DNA from: JBFMHP01 sp040752855
GTDB lineage: Bacteria; Pseudomonadota; Gammaproteobacteria; RBG-16-57-12
Direction of reading: 5' to 3'
DNA: 64,000 nucleotides
Assembly (NCBI GenBank): GCA_040752855.1
Contig: JBFMHP010000037.1
Location: 1-64,000 of the forward strand
Below the pieces are notes generated by a model. It did no database searches and was not told the origin of the DNA. It worked only from the letters and a program-made list of their open reading frames with translations. Positions 7,492 through 17,142 of this stretch are shown in pieces (positions within the stretch are counted from its first letter, which is position 1; each line of letters opens with the position of its first letter). Both the position numbers and the translations under genes were made by a program.

Positions 7492-8928
7492 ATGCGCTGG
7501 ATTCAACTGCCCATCATTGGCCTGCTCCTGTGCTGCATCAGCAGTTGCGACTTCATGCGCCCGAAGACCGAACTCGAACGCGTGTTGAGCAAGGGCACGC
7601 TGGTCGTCCTCACCCGTAACGGCGCCACCACGTATTATGAGGGCCCCGATGGCAAACCGGTCGGGTTCGAGTACGAGCTGGCCAGCCGCTTTGCCGACCA
7701 CCTGGGCGTGAAACTGAAGATGGTCGTCCCCGCTTCCCTGACTGACATCCTCTACCAGATCAAGCACGGACGGGCCGACCTCGCGGCGGCGGGCCTGACG
7801 GTCACCGACGAGCGCGAGAAGCACGTCCGCTTCGGTCCCCGCTACCACCGCATCACCCAACAGCTCGTCTACCGCCGGGGCGCCGCCGCCCCCGCCAAGA
7901 TCGAGGACATCATCGGCGGAGAACTGCTGGTCGTCGCCGGCAGCAGCCACGTCGAGCGCTTGCGCGAACTCAAGCAAAAGCACCCGGAGCTGACCTGGGA
8001 GGAGACGAAGGAGATGGAAAACGAAGAGCTCCTCACCGCCGTCTGGGAAGAGCAGATCGAGTACACCGTGGCCGACTCCAACGAGGTGGCGCTCACCCAC
8101 CGCTACTACCCGGAGCTCGAGATCGCCTTTGATCTCACCGAGGAACAGCCGCTTGCCTGGGCCTTCCCGATCAGCACTGACGATAGTCTATATAGTGAAG
8201 CGGTCAAATTCTTCAACGACCTGATCGACACCGGCGAGCTGGAGCGCCTGGTCGACCGCTATTACGGCCACATCGATGATTTCGACTACGTCGGCACCCG
8301 CAACTTCATGCTCCACATCCAGACCCGCCTGCCCCGCTACCAGCAGCTGTTCCAGCAGGCCGCCGAAGCGACCGGCCTGGACTGGCGCCTGCTGGCCGCC
8401 ATCGGCTACCAGGAGTCGCACTGGAATCCAAACGCCATCTCCCCCACCGGCGTGCGCGGGATCATGATGCTGACGCTCGATACCGCCCGACACCTCGGCA
8501 TCAGCAACCGGCTCGACCCCGCCCAAAGCATCGAGGCCGCGGCGCGCTACATGCGCGACATCCGCAATCGCATCCCCGAACGCATCGAGGAACCCGACCG
8601 CACCTGGCTGGCGCTGGCCGCCTACAACATCGGCACCGGCCATCTGGAAGATGCGCGCCGCATCACCCAGCGCCAGGGCTACGACCCGGACCTCTGGATT
8701 CACGTCAAGGAACATCTGCCCCTGCTGCGCAAGATGAAATGGTACTCGACCACCAAACACGGCTACGCCCGCGGCCACGAGGCCGTGCACTACGTGGATA
8801 ACGTCCGCAACTACTACGACCTGCTGGTGCGCATCAGTGAACGCACCGACCTCTACGAGTTCTTTCCGCGCGACATCATCCCCTACCACGACGCCGACGA
8901 TACCGGAAACTTGCAGCGGGCGATTTAA
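7492..8928 (+). CDS. mltF: Membrane-bound lytic murein transglycosylase F
   Basis: 478 residues. A lipoprotein-type signal ends in CISSC with Cys19 as the lipidated residue; the next residue is Asp, which in E. coli would favour retention in the inner membrane. Residues ~30-265 form a solute-binding-protein-like domain (VGFEYELASRFADHLGV) and ~290-430 the SLT transglycosylase domain. The catalytic Glu is E308 in AIGYQESHWNP, with GVRGIMMLT and AAYNIGTGH downstream. It cleaves peptidoglycan glycan strands with formation of 1,6-anhydro ends. AAAGGATTAC precedes the ATG. Its stop lies inside the left arm of a long inverted repeat. Confidence 0.93.
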   Translation: MRWIQLPIIGLLLCCISSCDFMRPKTELERVLSKGTLVVLTRNGATTYYEGPDGKPVGFEYELASRFADHLGVKLKMVVPASLTDILYQIKHGRADLAAAGLTVTDEREKHVRFGPRYHRITQQLVYRRGAAAPAKIEDIIGGELLVVAGSSHVERLRELKQKHPELTWEETKEMENEELLTAVWEEQIEYTVADSNEVALTHRYYPELEIAFDLTEEQPLAWAFPISTDDSLYSEAVKFFNDLIDTGELERLVDRYYGHIDDFDYVGTRNFMLHIQTRLPRYQQLFQQAAEATGLDWRLLAAIGYQESHWNPNAISPTGVRGIMMLTLDTARHLGISNRLDPAQSIEAAARYMRDIRNRIPERIEEPDRTWLALAAYNIGTGHLEDARRITQRQGYDPDLWIHVKEHLPLLRKMKWYSTTKHGYARGHEAVHYVDNVRNYYDLLVRISERTDLYEFFPRDIIPYHDADDTGNLQRAI

Positions 8929-9031
8929 CCCGGATTTTCCATTAGCGACTGCAAACGAACAATGCGACTTTTTCGCGCATCTTCAGCGCCTTGTTCGCTC
9001 TCGCCACTATCGCTAATGGAAAATCCGGGTT
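8927..9031. repeat. 105-bp element with 22-bp perfect inverted ends after mltF
   Basis: AACCCGGATTTTCCATTAGC-type arm at 8927-8948 is perfectly complementary to 9010-9031 (22 bp). The inside holds further pairing (ATGCG with CGCAT near 8962-8980, and CGAACAA with TTGTTCG). It could fold as a three-way structure and act as terminator, or be a small non-autonomous mobile element. The arm begins at the mltF stop codon. Confidence 0.7.
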
Positions 9032-9147
9032 TAACCGCCCGCCACATCTGGACCCGGCACGCAAAAGCCTTTACCATCATTTTATCTACAGAAATTGATA
9101 AGCAGCTCTATAGACGCCTAAATCAAAACAAACAAAGAGATAAATCT

Positions 9148-9693
9148 ATGAAGTTCAACGCAGCACTCCGGACACTAGCGGCGTCGGCCTTGGCGGCGGC
9201 ACTTGGCGGGACAGGCATCGCCCACGCGGAACAGGGCTACATCGGATTCGGCTTTGGCAGCGGGTCGTCTTCGGACTGGTGCAACATAGACTACGGCGCA
9301 TGCGAAGACTCGGACACGGGCTTCAAATTCTTTGGCGGCGCCCGGCTCAGTGACAGTCTTGCGGCTGAAATCAGTTATACCGACTTCGGCACCGTCACCG
9401 ATTTTTCAGACCCGGATCACGTCGACATATCGGGTTTGACGCTATCCCTTGTAGGCATGCTGGCGCTCTCGGAGCAGTTCGACCTGCTGGGAAAACTCGG
9501 CATCGGATCGTGGACGGCCGATGCAGGCAGCTGGGGCAGTGATACTGGATCGGACGTGGCCTTCGGCGTCGGAGTTCAACTGGAGACGAGTGAAAACCTT
9601 GCGATTCGCGGCGAATGGGAACAGATCCAGGCCGGACACCGCATTCTTGGCGACTACACCCTGCTGAGCGTATCCATCCTCTACCGCTTCTGA
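9148..9693 (+). CDS. OmpA-like outer-membrane beta-barrel protein
   Basis: 181 residues. Signal peptide MKFNAALRTLAASALAAALGGTGIAHA, then an eight-strand barrel of the OmpA transmembrane type: GYIGFGFGSG, GFKFFGGARLSDSLAAEISYTDFG, and the closing YTLLSVSILYRF with terminal Phe. There is no peptidoglycan-binding C-terminal domain. A longer in-frame start at 8962 exists, but the ATG at 9148 has AAAGAGAT ahead and starts the signal peptide. A CNIDYGACEDSD loop may form a disulfide. Function beyond an envelope protein is unknown. Confidence 0.82.
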   Translation: MKFNAALRTLAASALAAALGGTGIAHAEQGYIGFGFGSGSSSDWCNIDYGACEDSDTGFKFFGGARLSDSLAAEISYTDFGTVTDFSDPDHVDISGLTLSLVGMLALSEQFDLLGKLGIGSWTADAGSWGSDTGSDVAFGVGVQLETSENLAIRGEWEQIQAGHRILGDYTLLSVSILYRF

Positions 9694-9710
9694 TCCCCAC
9701 GCATCCGCAC

Positions 9711-10166
9711 TCAACGCCGCGCCCGGAAGAACTCCCGCAGCATCCGCCCGCACTCCTCGGCCATCACGCCGCCCTCCACCTGGATCTTGTGCAGGGCGTG
9801 CGGTCCTGCCAACACGTTGATCACGCCACCTGCCGCGCCGGTCTTGGGATCGGCCGCGCCGAACACCAGCCGCCCGATGCGGGCATGCAGCATCGCGCCG
9901 GCGCACATAGCGCAGGGCTCCAGGGTAACGTAAAGCGTGGTGTCGCAAAGACGGTAATTTCGCACCCGCTCACCGGCGGCGCGTAATGCCATGATCTCCG
10001 CATGCGCGCTGGGATCGTTCGTGCCGATCGGGCGGTTCCAGCCCTCCCCGATGATCTCGCCTTCATAAACCACCACCGCCCCAATGGGCACCTCGCCCTC
10101 GGCCTGGGCGCGTTCGGCCAGATAGAGAGCATGGGTCATGAAGGATTCGTCGGAGGTGGCGCTCAT
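9711..10166 (-). CDS. tadA: tRNA(adenosine34) deaminase
   Basis: 151 residues, cytidine/deoxycytidylate deaminase fold. Zinc ligands and proton shuttle are in place: H55 and E57 in SAHAEIM, C85 and C88 in LEPCAMCAGA. The sequence NRPIGTNDPSAHAE and HARIGRLVFGAADPKTGAAGG are typical of TadA. It converts the wobble adenosine of tRNA-Arg(ACG) to inosine. It converges on the OmpA-like gene with an 17-base gap. Confidence 0.93.
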   Translation of the reverse strand: MSATSDESFMTHALYLAERAQAEGEVPIGAVVVYEGEIIGEGWNRPIGTNDPSAHAEIMALRAAGERVRNYRLCDTTLYVTLEPCAMCAGAMLHARIGRLVFGAADPKTGAAGGVINVLAGPHALHKIQVEGGVMAEECGRMLREFFRARR

Positions 10167-10549
10167 GGGTTTTGTGCCTGGATCGTAGTGCTGTGCAATG
10201 CCGGTTAGGTTTCGCCCAGCCTACCCTACATTTCCCAACTCGACTATAAATAGCCGAAAAAAACAGTATTGGTGACGTGTCGATACCCTGAAAAATACCA
10301 TGATCAATAAGTTTCTTCTAATCTCAAAGAATCCATGATCTTGCTAATCGGCAGGCCCCATAGCCCGTTGTGAATCGCGAGCGGGCCGAACACTCGCTCC
10401 CCCGCAGGTGCCCTCAACATGTATCAACTTAACTTCTCCCACAACATCCTCATACTCGGCTGTCATTTTGCGGGAGTGACTACCGGTCACTCTGCAACCC
10501 GACAACGAGCATCGATAGCCACCTCGCACATTCGCGCGTTGTCACGGCC
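10167..10549. other. Intergenic stretch without recognised gene
   Basis: 383 bases between the divergent tadA and uracil-DNA glycosylase genes. It contains AT-rich stretches (10240-10330) that could hold promoters. A short open frame on the minus strand (10344-10529) has no recognisable motif and I do not call it. Confidence 0.4.
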
Positions 10550-11131
10550 ATGGTGAGAAACTCACACACCGCAAACCGCAAGTTGGCTACCATCGCCAAC
10601 GAGGTGCGCCGCTGCACGCGTTGTCAATTGCACCTCGCTCGTCGCAAAGCGGTTCCAGGCGAAGGCCCGCGGCAGGCAAATCTGGTGCTGATCGGCGAGG
10701 CGCCGGGCGAACAGGAAGACAGGGTTGGCAGGCCATTTGTGGGACGAGCGGGGCAGGTGCTCGATCAGTGCCTTCAGGCGGCGAGGATCGTGCGCGGGGA
10801 AATCTTTATCACCAATCTCGTAAAATGCCGCCCGCCGCAAAACCGGATACCGCTAAGAACAGAAATAGATACTTGCACCGCTGCTTATTTACGCGATCAG
10901 ATCAGGATCATTAATCCTGCCTTAGTGGTTTTGCTGGGGGCCACGGCGGTCAAGGCACTATTGGGCGTCCCACTTCTCTCCCAGGCACGCGGTCATTTCA
11001 TCCAGCGCGATCGCCTTTATCTTGCGACCTATCACCCCGCCGCCGGCTTGCGCAATCCGGCATGGCGCCAGGCGCTGCAGGATGATCTGATTCGAGCGCG
11101 CCGCTGGCTTGATCGCTTTCACCCGCGTTGA
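10550..11131 (+). CDS. Type 4/5-like uracil-DNA glycosylase (Fe-S)
   Basis: 193 residues. Motif GEAPGEQEDRVGRPFVGRAGQ starts at residue 49; HPAAGLRNP is the C-terminal active-site motif. Four cysteines for the 4Fe-4S cluster are C22 and C25 (RCTRCQ), C93 (KCRPPQNR) and C109. The enzyme removes uracil from DNA as the first step of base-excision repair. The motif order and length match family 4. The start has weak ribosome-site support (CCATGGTGAG), and a few residues at the N-terminus are uncertain. Confidence 0.9.
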   Translation: MVRNSHTANRKLATIANEVRRCTRCQLHLARRKAVPGEGPRQANLVLIGEAPGEQEDRVGRPFVGRAGQVLDQCLQAARIVRGEIFITNLVKCRPPQNRIPLRTEIDTCTAAYLRDQIRIINPALVVLLGATAVKALLGVPLLSQARGHFIQRDRLYLATYHPAAGLRNPAWRQALQDDLIRARRWLDRFHPR

Positions 11132-11157
11132 TTTTAAACACCCGGACTCCGCGAGCG

Positions 11158-11877
11158 TCATTGCCGGGCTTCATGTTGCAGCTTCAGCGAATCGATTTCG
11201 TATACGTCGTACCGATCCCCCTTCAGCTTGTGCAGGGTATCGTTGCGCTTGAACTCCGCCAGGATGCGGCTCACGCTTTCCGGCCTGACGCCCAATATAT
11301 CCGCCATTTCATGAACCGTCAGCAACTCGACCCTGCATGACGATTCGCCGTACTCGATCTTGGCGAGAAAATCGACCAGCCGCGCCACCCGGGACTTGAT
11401 TCCACCGGTCGAGAAGTCCGCGATCCACCTATCGGCCTGCGCCAGATGCTTATACCCTTGTTTGAGCAACTGACAGTACTGCCGCGGATTGTCTCGCTCC
11501 AAAAGATGAAGATTGTTCATGGGCACATACACCACCTCCACATCACCGATAGCGACGGCGGTGTGCTCGTAGGGCTGACCGACCAACCCCTCCAGTCCGA
11601 GCCAATGGTGATGGCTGTGCAATCTGACGATCCGCGTGCGGCCATTGGGCAGGTAACTCAACAGCTTCACCATGCCACTGCGTATCAGGCAGATCCTATC
11701 GACCTCGACGCCCTCGTGGTAGATGACTTCGCGCGACCCGTAGCGTTTTTGTTTAAACCCGTGCGCGCTCGCCCGATGCCATATGGCCTCACTGATTTCG
11801 GATGCCATATCGTGAAGACACGGCGGGAGGTGATCATCTTTGATCACGGATGCCGGCTGCTGTTGAACTGTAGCCAT
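11158..11877 (-). CDS. Crp/Fnr-family transcriptional regulator
   Basis: 239 residues. A cyclic-nucleotide-binding-like domain spans ~40-140 (GSREVIYHEGVEVDRICLIRSGMVKL) and a Crp-type winged helix ~165-230 with VHEMADILGVRPESVSRILAEF as recognition helix. The cysteine set of Fnr is absent, and the cAMP phosphate-binding loop is not conserved, so the signal is unknown. ATG 11877 has GGGAG eight bases ahead; an in-frame start nine codons upstream lacks one. It faces the glycosylase gene tail to tail. Confidence 0.85.
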   Translation of the reverse strand: MATVQQQPASVIKDDHLPPCLHDMASEISEAIWHRASAHGFKQKRYGSREVIYHEGVEVDRICLIRSGMVKLLSYLPNGRTRIVRLHSHHHWLGLEGLVGQPYEHTAVAIGDVEVVYVPMNNLHLLERDNPRQYCQLLKQGYKHLAQADRWIADFSTGGIKSRVARLVDFLAKIEYGESSCRVELLTVHEMADILGVRPESVSRILAEFKRNDTLHKLKGDRYDVYEIDSLKLQHEARQ

Positions 11878-12690
11878 AAAACAATCTCCCAATCTTGCTG
11901 ACACTAGCCCAAGAGCGCCTCAAAACCAGGGTTTCGACTTCCCGCGAAGTCCGGAGATCGGACCGCGTGGATGCACCCTCACGGAGCCAGAAACATCCTC
12001 CAACGCTTCCAAAGACCTGGGCACAGGCTTTTCCCGGCGCAACACATCCAGAGGCGCCCTTATCGTCTCCCCCAATTTGATTAAAAGAGTTATTTGCGGC
12101 AGTCGCATACTGTTTGCCGAAAATGTGTTGCTCATCCCGTCGTTTGGATAACGCGGGCACGCACATCAAAATCGATGATAACAGCGCCGAAACAAGACCG
12201 GCGCATCAATTTCCGAGTCTAGTAGACAGGAGATAAAGTGCAAGCTCGCGCACTGTCATCAACAGCATGATTCACACTATTTCATCAAAGCCGCAAATTA
12301 AAAATCTACGGATTCGCCCCCAAAATTTCCCTACGATGTATCGAATTACGGCGCAGGGTTGCCCCTTTGCTCACCGCCGCCTCCCGCGCACACAAGCCAC
12401 GCTCCCTACCAGGAAATGAGCATATCAATTGCGTTTTTTCAATGCGCCTCGGCGCCCCTCTGTCTATGCTTAGTAGTTGATTTCAGCCCGGTAGCGCAAG
12501 CAATCGTTATAGCGTGTGCGGCATATCCGCCGATCCCAATGCAGCGGAATACACCGAGTACGCCGGCATGGTTCAGCAGATCAACACACAAGTTGCGAGT
12601 GTGAACATTAATCTGGGAAAACTCTGGTGCTGGAGTACACCGCGGTACGCGATGTTGACGATGATCGATTCCAACCCGGAGAACTGCCAC
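11878..12690. other. Long intergenic region between the regulator and cytochrome c4
   Basis: About 810 bases. Short open frames occur in several frames, but none shows a family motif or good ribosome site. The stretch 12429-12445 (ATTGCGTTTTTTCAATG) is repeated exactly at 52242-52258. Promoters for the divergent genes must lie here; I could not define them. Confidence 0.4.
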
Positions 12691-13314
12691 ATGATACGCC
12701 GTGCGTTGTTTTTCCTGACCGCTATCCTCATCGTCGCCTGCCTGGGCACCGCCGTCGCTGCGGTAGATGGCAATGCCGACGAGGGAAAGAAGATCGCAAT
12801 CAAGACCTGTGCCGCCTGTCATGGGGCCGATGGCAACAGCAAGGTGCCCATGTACCCCAATCTGGCCGCGCAGGTCCCCGATTACATCGCAAAGCAATTG
12901 CATGAATTCAAAAGCGGCGCGCGCGACAATCAGGTCATGAAGGGTATGGTCAAGGATCTTTCCGACGCCGATATCGCGAACTTAGCGGTGTATTATGCCC
13001 AGCAGAAGCTCAACGCAGGCAAGGTCAAGAATGCCTCCCTGGCCAAACAGGGTGAAGCGATCTATCGCCAGGGACTAAAAGAAAAGGGCCTGCCGGCGTG
13101 TGCCGACTGCCATGGCGAAAAAGGCAAAGGCATGGCGCCCTTGTTCCCGCTCCTGCATTCCCAGCACAGCCAGTATGTCGAGACCCAGCTCACCAATTTC
13201 AAAAAGGGGGCGCGCAGCAATGACCCGTTACAAATGATGCGCAACGCCGCTGGCCTGCTGTCCGAGGGACAGATCAAGGCATTGGCGGAATACGTGCAGG
13301 GGCTGGGCGGATAG
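12691..13314 (+). CDS. Dihaem cytochrome c4
   Basis: 207 residues. The signal peptide MIRRALFFLTAILIVACLGTAVAA is followed by two cytochrome c folds, each with one haem site: C40-A-A-C43-H44 and C137-A-D-C140-H141. Distal methionines are likely in MKGM (~83-86) and MMRN near residue 180. Cytochrome c4 shuttles electrons in the periplasm to terminal oxidases. GGAGAA stands ten bases ahead of the chosen ATG; the longer upstream frame lacks a signal peptide. Four bases separate it from the DUF4426 gene. Confidence 0.92.
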   Translation: MIRRALFFLTAILIVACLGTAVAAVDGNADEGKKIAIKTCAACHGADGNSKVPMYPNLAAQVPDYIAKQLHEFKSGARDNQVMKGMVKDLSDADIANLAVYYAQQKLNAGKVKNASLAKQGEAIYRQGLKEKGLPACADCHGEKGKGMAPLFPLLHSQHSQYVETQLTNFKKGARSNDPLQMMRNAAGLLSEGQIKALAEYVQGLGG

Positions 13315-13318
13315 AAAG

Positions 13319-13792
13319 ATGCGCCATATGGCAACGAAATTACGGATACTTATGCTGTGCACTCTGCTTGGCGCGCTATGGCCATTGGTAGCGGCGGCCG
13401 AGCACTATGAGACCAGCGAGCGCTTCGACAACTACATCCTGCGCTACAATGCGGTCACCACGGATGAACTGCCGGATCTGCGCGAGCAGTACGGCATCAA
13501 GGAAACGCCCAACAAGGCAATGATCATCGTAACCTTGCAGGAGTTGACGGATGGCGATGAACTGACCGCGCCAACGGTCGATATGCACGTCGCCGTTACC
13601 GCGCGCAATCTGATTGGCCAGATCAAAAAGGTCAAGATGCGCAAGATCGTGTCGAACAATGACATCTCTTACATCGGAACCTTGGACGTTCTCAATGAGG
13701 ACTGGGTGAACTTTCACATCACGGTAGAACCCGCCGACTCCGACCAAGTCTATCGTACGCAATTCCACCGGCAGTTCTTCACCAAGGAGTAG
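13319..13792 (+). CDS. DUF4426 secreted protein
   Basis: 157 residues with an N-terminal signal segment (LMLCTLLGALWPLVAAA). The mature part opens with YILRYNAVTTDELPDLREQYGIKETPNKAMI, which fits DUF4426, a periplasmic beta-sandwich of unknown role common in gammaproteobacteria. Four bases behind cytochrome c4, so probably co-transcribed. ATGs at 13319 and 13328 are both possible. Confidence 0.75.
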   Translation: MRHMATKLRILMLCTLLGALWPLVAAAEHYETSERFDNYILRYNAVTTDELPDLREQYGIKETPNKAMIIVTLQELTDGDELTAPTVDMHVAVTARNLIGQIKKVKMRKIVSNNDISYIGTLDVLNEDWVNFHITVEPADSDQVYRTQFHRQFFTKE

Positions 13793-13914
13793 GCCAACCT
13801 CGCAACCCAGCACCCGTTGCGCGATTGCGATCAACTGCCCGCGCGAAGATCGCCATCTTAGGATCGCTCCGACATCAGCGATGATCGATCGCCTTACCGC
13901 CGAGGAGTACAGCC

Positions 13915-16869
13915 ATGAATCCACTGCTGCAACTGATCGAACACGGCCAATCCTACTGGCTGGACAACCTGAGCCGCGACAAGATCGTCTCCGGCGAACT
14001 CGCCCGCCGCGTGCGCGATGAGGGCCTGCGCGGCGTCACCTCGAATCCCGCGATCTTCCACAAGGCGATGAGCGCCACCAAGGCGTACGATGAACAACTG
14101 CGCCAGCTTGCCGGTGGCGCGGCGCGCGCGACCGCTCTCTATCACGCCCTGACCACGCGCGATGTGCAGATGGCCTGCGATATCCTGCGCCCGGTCTATG
14201 AGGAAACCCAAGGCCGTGACGGCTATGTGAGCCTGGAGGTCTCGCCACACCTGGCCCATGACGCGGACGCCTCGATCGCCGAGGCAAAAGAGCTGGCGCA
14301 GTGGGTGGGCCGGCCCAATCTGTTCATTAAGATCCCCGGCACACGCGCCGGGGTGAGCGCGGTGGAACAGCTGTTGCGCGAAGGCATCAACGTCAATATC
14401 ACCCTGCTGTTTGGGATCGAGCAGTATGACGCGGTGGCCCAGGCCTACCTGCGCGCGCTGGAACACCGTCTCGCCGCGCAGCAGGAGATACGCTCGATGG
14501 CCTCGGTGGCCAGTTTCTTTTTGAGCCGCATCGACGTGCTGGTCGATGAGCTGCTCGCCCAACGCATCGTGCCCGGCTCGGACTCGCCGCTCAGCCGACA
14601 GGCCGGCGTGTTGCGCGGCAAGGCCGCCCTGGCCAACGCCAAGCTGGCCTATCAACATTTCCGCACCCTGCTCGCCAGTGAGCGCTGGCAACGGCTGGCG
14701 GCGCACGGCGCGCAGGTGCAGCGCATGCTGTGGGCCAGCACCGGCACCAAGAATCCGGACTATCCCGACCTGATGTATGTCGAGCCGCTGATCGGCGCGG
14801 ATACCATCAACACCATGCCCGATCAAACCATCGCCGCCTTCATGGACCATGGCCGGGTGCGCACAACGGTGGAAGAAGACCTCAGCCTGGCCGAACAGAC
14901 CATGGCTTCGCTGGCGGAGGTACATATCGATTTTGCGGCCGTGGCCAACCAGTTGCAGGACGAAGGCATCGCCAAATTCATCGAGCCGTATGACGCCACC
15001 CTCACGCTGCTGGAGCAGACCCGCCACCGCGGCCAACGCGACAGCACGCCGCTGGCGCAGATGGCGCGCAAGCTGCGCCACGATGTTTTACGCATGACCA
15101 CCGCCGCCGGCTCGGGCCACCCCACCTCGTGTCTGTCCTGCGCCGATATCGTCGCCACGTTGTTCTTCAACACCATGCACTGGGACCCCGCCGATCCGGC
15201 CGCACGCGATGTCGACACCTTCATCCTCTCCAAGGGCCATGCCGCGCCGATCCTGTGGGCCGCTCTGGCCGAGGCCGGCGCCATCGAGGAGGATCTGCTG
15301 TCGCTGCGCCGCGTCGACAGCACCCTGGAGGGCCACCCCACCCCGCGCAACCCCTGGATCAAAGTCGCCACCGGCTCACTCGGCCAGGGGCTGGCTGCGG
15401 CCAATGGCATCGCGCTGGCCAACCGCCTCGATGGGCTCGATGAGGCGCGCGTCTACTGTCTGCTCGGCGATGCCGAGTGTTCCGAAGGCGCGGTGTGGGA
15501 GGCGGCGCAATTCGCCGCGCTCAACGGCCTGAAGAATCTGGTGGCCATCGTCGACCTCAACGGCCTCGGCCAGAGCGAACCGACCCCCTATGGCCACAAC
15601 ACCGCGGTGTTGGCGCAGCGCTTCGCGGCCTTCGGTTGGCGGACCTGCGCGATCGATGGTCACGATATCGATCAGGTCATGGATGCCCTCGACCAGGCGC
15701 GCACCGATGGCCCCACCGCGATCATCGCCCACACCGTCAAGGGCAAAGGCGTGTCCTTTCTCGAAGACGCCGAGGGCTGGCACGGCAAGGCCCTGGACGA
15801 GGAGCAACTCAAGCGCGCGCTGACAGAACTCGGCGAGGTCGAGGTCAATCTGCGCGTGGTGCCGCGCCGCCTGGGCGGCTATCAACCCGCCGCCGTGGCG
15901 GCCACGCCGAGCGTCTCTCCCAGGTATCGTATGGGGGACATGGTCGCCACGCGCGCGGCGTTCGGCCGCGCCCTGGCCGAGCTCGGTGCCCAGCTTCCCC
16001 ACCTGGTGGTGCTGGACGGCGACGTGAAGAACTCCACGCACACCGAGGACTTCGCGCGCGCCTATCCCGAGCGCTTCTTCCAGGGCCACATCGCCGAACA
16101 GAACATGATCGGCACCGCGCTGGGACTGTCCGCCGTCGGCAAGATCCCGGTGGCCGCCACCTTCGCGGCCTTTCTCGCGCGCGCCTATGACTTCATCCGC
16201 ATGGCCGGCCACACCCACCCCGGCCATCTGGTCCTGGCCGGCAGCCACGCCGGCGTCTCCATCGGCCAGGACGGCCCCTCGCAGATGGGCCTGGAGGATC
16301 TCGCCGAATTCCGCGCCCTGCCCGACAGCACCGTGCTCTACCCCTGCGATGCCGTCAGCGCCCAGCGCCTGACCGCCGCCGCCCTCACCCACCGCGGCCT
16401 GGTCTACCTGCGCCTGACGCGCGGCAACACCCCGGTCATCTACACCAATGACGAGGAATTCCCGCCCGGCGCCAGCAAGGTGCTGCGAACCAGCGCGCAG
16501 GACACAGTCACCCTGGTCGCCGCCGGCATCACCGTGCATGAGGCCCTCGCCGCGCACGATGAACTTCATGCGCAAGGCATCGCCGCGCGGGTGATCGACG
16601 CCTATTCGATCAAACCGCTCGATCGCGCCACCCTGTTGCAAGCGGCGCGCGAAACCGGACGCATCATCGTCATCGAGGACCACTGGGCCGACGGCGGCCT
16701 GGGTGATGCGGTGGCCACCGCGCTCTGCGGCAGCGCCGTCGAACTGATCCGTTTGGCGGTTACCCAGGAACCGCGCTCCGGCACGCCGCACGATCTGATG
16801 CAGCGCTACGGCATCTCGCGCGAGGTCATCGTCGACAATGTGTTGGGCACGGTAACCGCATCGTCATAG
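13915..16869 (+). CDS. Bifunctional transaldolase-transketolase fusion
   Basis: 984 residues. Residues 1-~370 are a transaldolase (TSNPAIF, then FIKIPGT with Schiff-base Lys139, and WASTGTKNPDYPD). Residues ~378-984 are a complete transketolase of the shorter type: GSGHPTSCLS, LSKGHAAPILW, the thiamine-diphosphate motif GDAECSEG..N, catalytic Glu728 in HIAEQNMIG, and a C-terminal domain starting near 850. Together these enzymes run the non-oxidative pentose phosphate / Calvin-cycle carbon shuffle. The join is a continuous frame with a short linker (RGQRDSTPLAQMARKL). GGAG precedes the ATG. I see no regulatory partner next to it. Confidence 0.92.
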   Translation: MNPLLQLIEHGQSYWLDNLSRDKIVSGELARRVRDEGLRGVTSNPAIFHKAMSATKAYDEQLRQLAGGAARATALYHALTTRDVQMACDILRPVYEETQGRDGYVSLEVSPHLAHDADASIAEAKELAQWVGRPNLFIKIPGTRAGVSAVEQLLREGINVNITLLFGIEQYDAVAQAYLRALEHRLAAQQEIRSMASVASFFLSRIDVLVDELLAQRIVPGSDSPLSRQAGVLRGKAALANAKLAYQHFRTLLASERWQRLAAHGAQVQRMLWASTGTKNPDYPDLMYVEPLIGADTINTMPDQTIAAFMDHGRVRTTVEEDLSLAEQTMASLAEVHIDFAAVANQLQDEGIAKFIEPYDATLTLLEQTRHRGQRDSTPLAQMARKLRHDVLRMTTAAGSGHPTSCLSCADIVATLFFNTMHWDPADPAARDVDTFILSKGHAAPILWAALAEAGAIEEDLLSLRRVDSTLEGHPTPRNPWIKVATGSLGQGLAAANGIALANRLDGLDEARVYCLLGDAECSEGAVWEAAQFAALNGLKNLVAIVDLNGLGQSEPTPYGHNTAVLAQRFAAFGWRTCAIDGHDIDQVMDALDQARTDGPTAIIAHTVKGKGVSFLEDAEGWHGKALDEEQLKRALTELGEVEVNLRVVPRRLGGYQPAAVAATPSVSPRYRMGDMVATRAAFGRALAELGAQLPHLVVLDGDVKNSTHTEDFARAYPERFFQGHIAEQNMIGTALGLSAVGKIPVAATFAAFLARAYDFIRMAGHTHPGHLVLAGSHAGVSIGQDGPSQMGLEDLAEFRALPDSTVLYPCDAVSAQRLTAAALTHRGLVYLRLTRGNTPVIYTNDEEFPPGASKVLRTSAQDTVTLVAAGITVHEALAAHDELHAQGIAARVIDAYSIKPLDRATLLQAARETGRIIVIEDHWADGGLGDAVATALCGSAVELIRLAVTQEPRSGTPHDLMQRYGISREVIVDNVLGTVTASS

Positions 16870-17142
16870 CGGATCGGGCTTCATGTGGCGCACGCCTGAG
16901 CGCTCTGCATGGAGAGAAGCGGAGGCGTATTCCGCAACTCCGTGGGCCCGAATCTTCTATGCCTGACGCGCCCTCGCGACGGTCCGTGGTGAAATATCTG
17001 GGTTAAGAAAATTTTAGCAATTTCTTATCAATCATTTAGCAACCGACATTTCGTGCTCTGTCTATGATTTTCTCGTCCGGCACGTCGTTTCGCAGTAACC
17101 CTGCGGCGCCGGGTATTCATTGACCATCTAAAGGAGCGAGCT
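16870..17142. other. Intergenic region upstream of the monohaem cytochrome
   Basis: 273 bases. 17010-17070 is AT-rich (GAAAATTTTAGCAATTTCTTATC) and is the likely promoter area for the cytochrome at 17143, which has AAAGGAGCGAGC as ribosome site. No gene seen. Confidence 0.4.

Noticed and set aside
10344..10529. 61-residue minus-strand frame in the tadA-glycosylase gap
   Set aside because: No motif, no ribosome site.
11878..12690. Possible small genes in the long gap
   Set aside because: Several short frames but none with coding signs.
13894..16791. Long minus-strand frames opposite the transaldolase-transketolase gene
   Set aside because: Shadows without motifs or ribosome sites.
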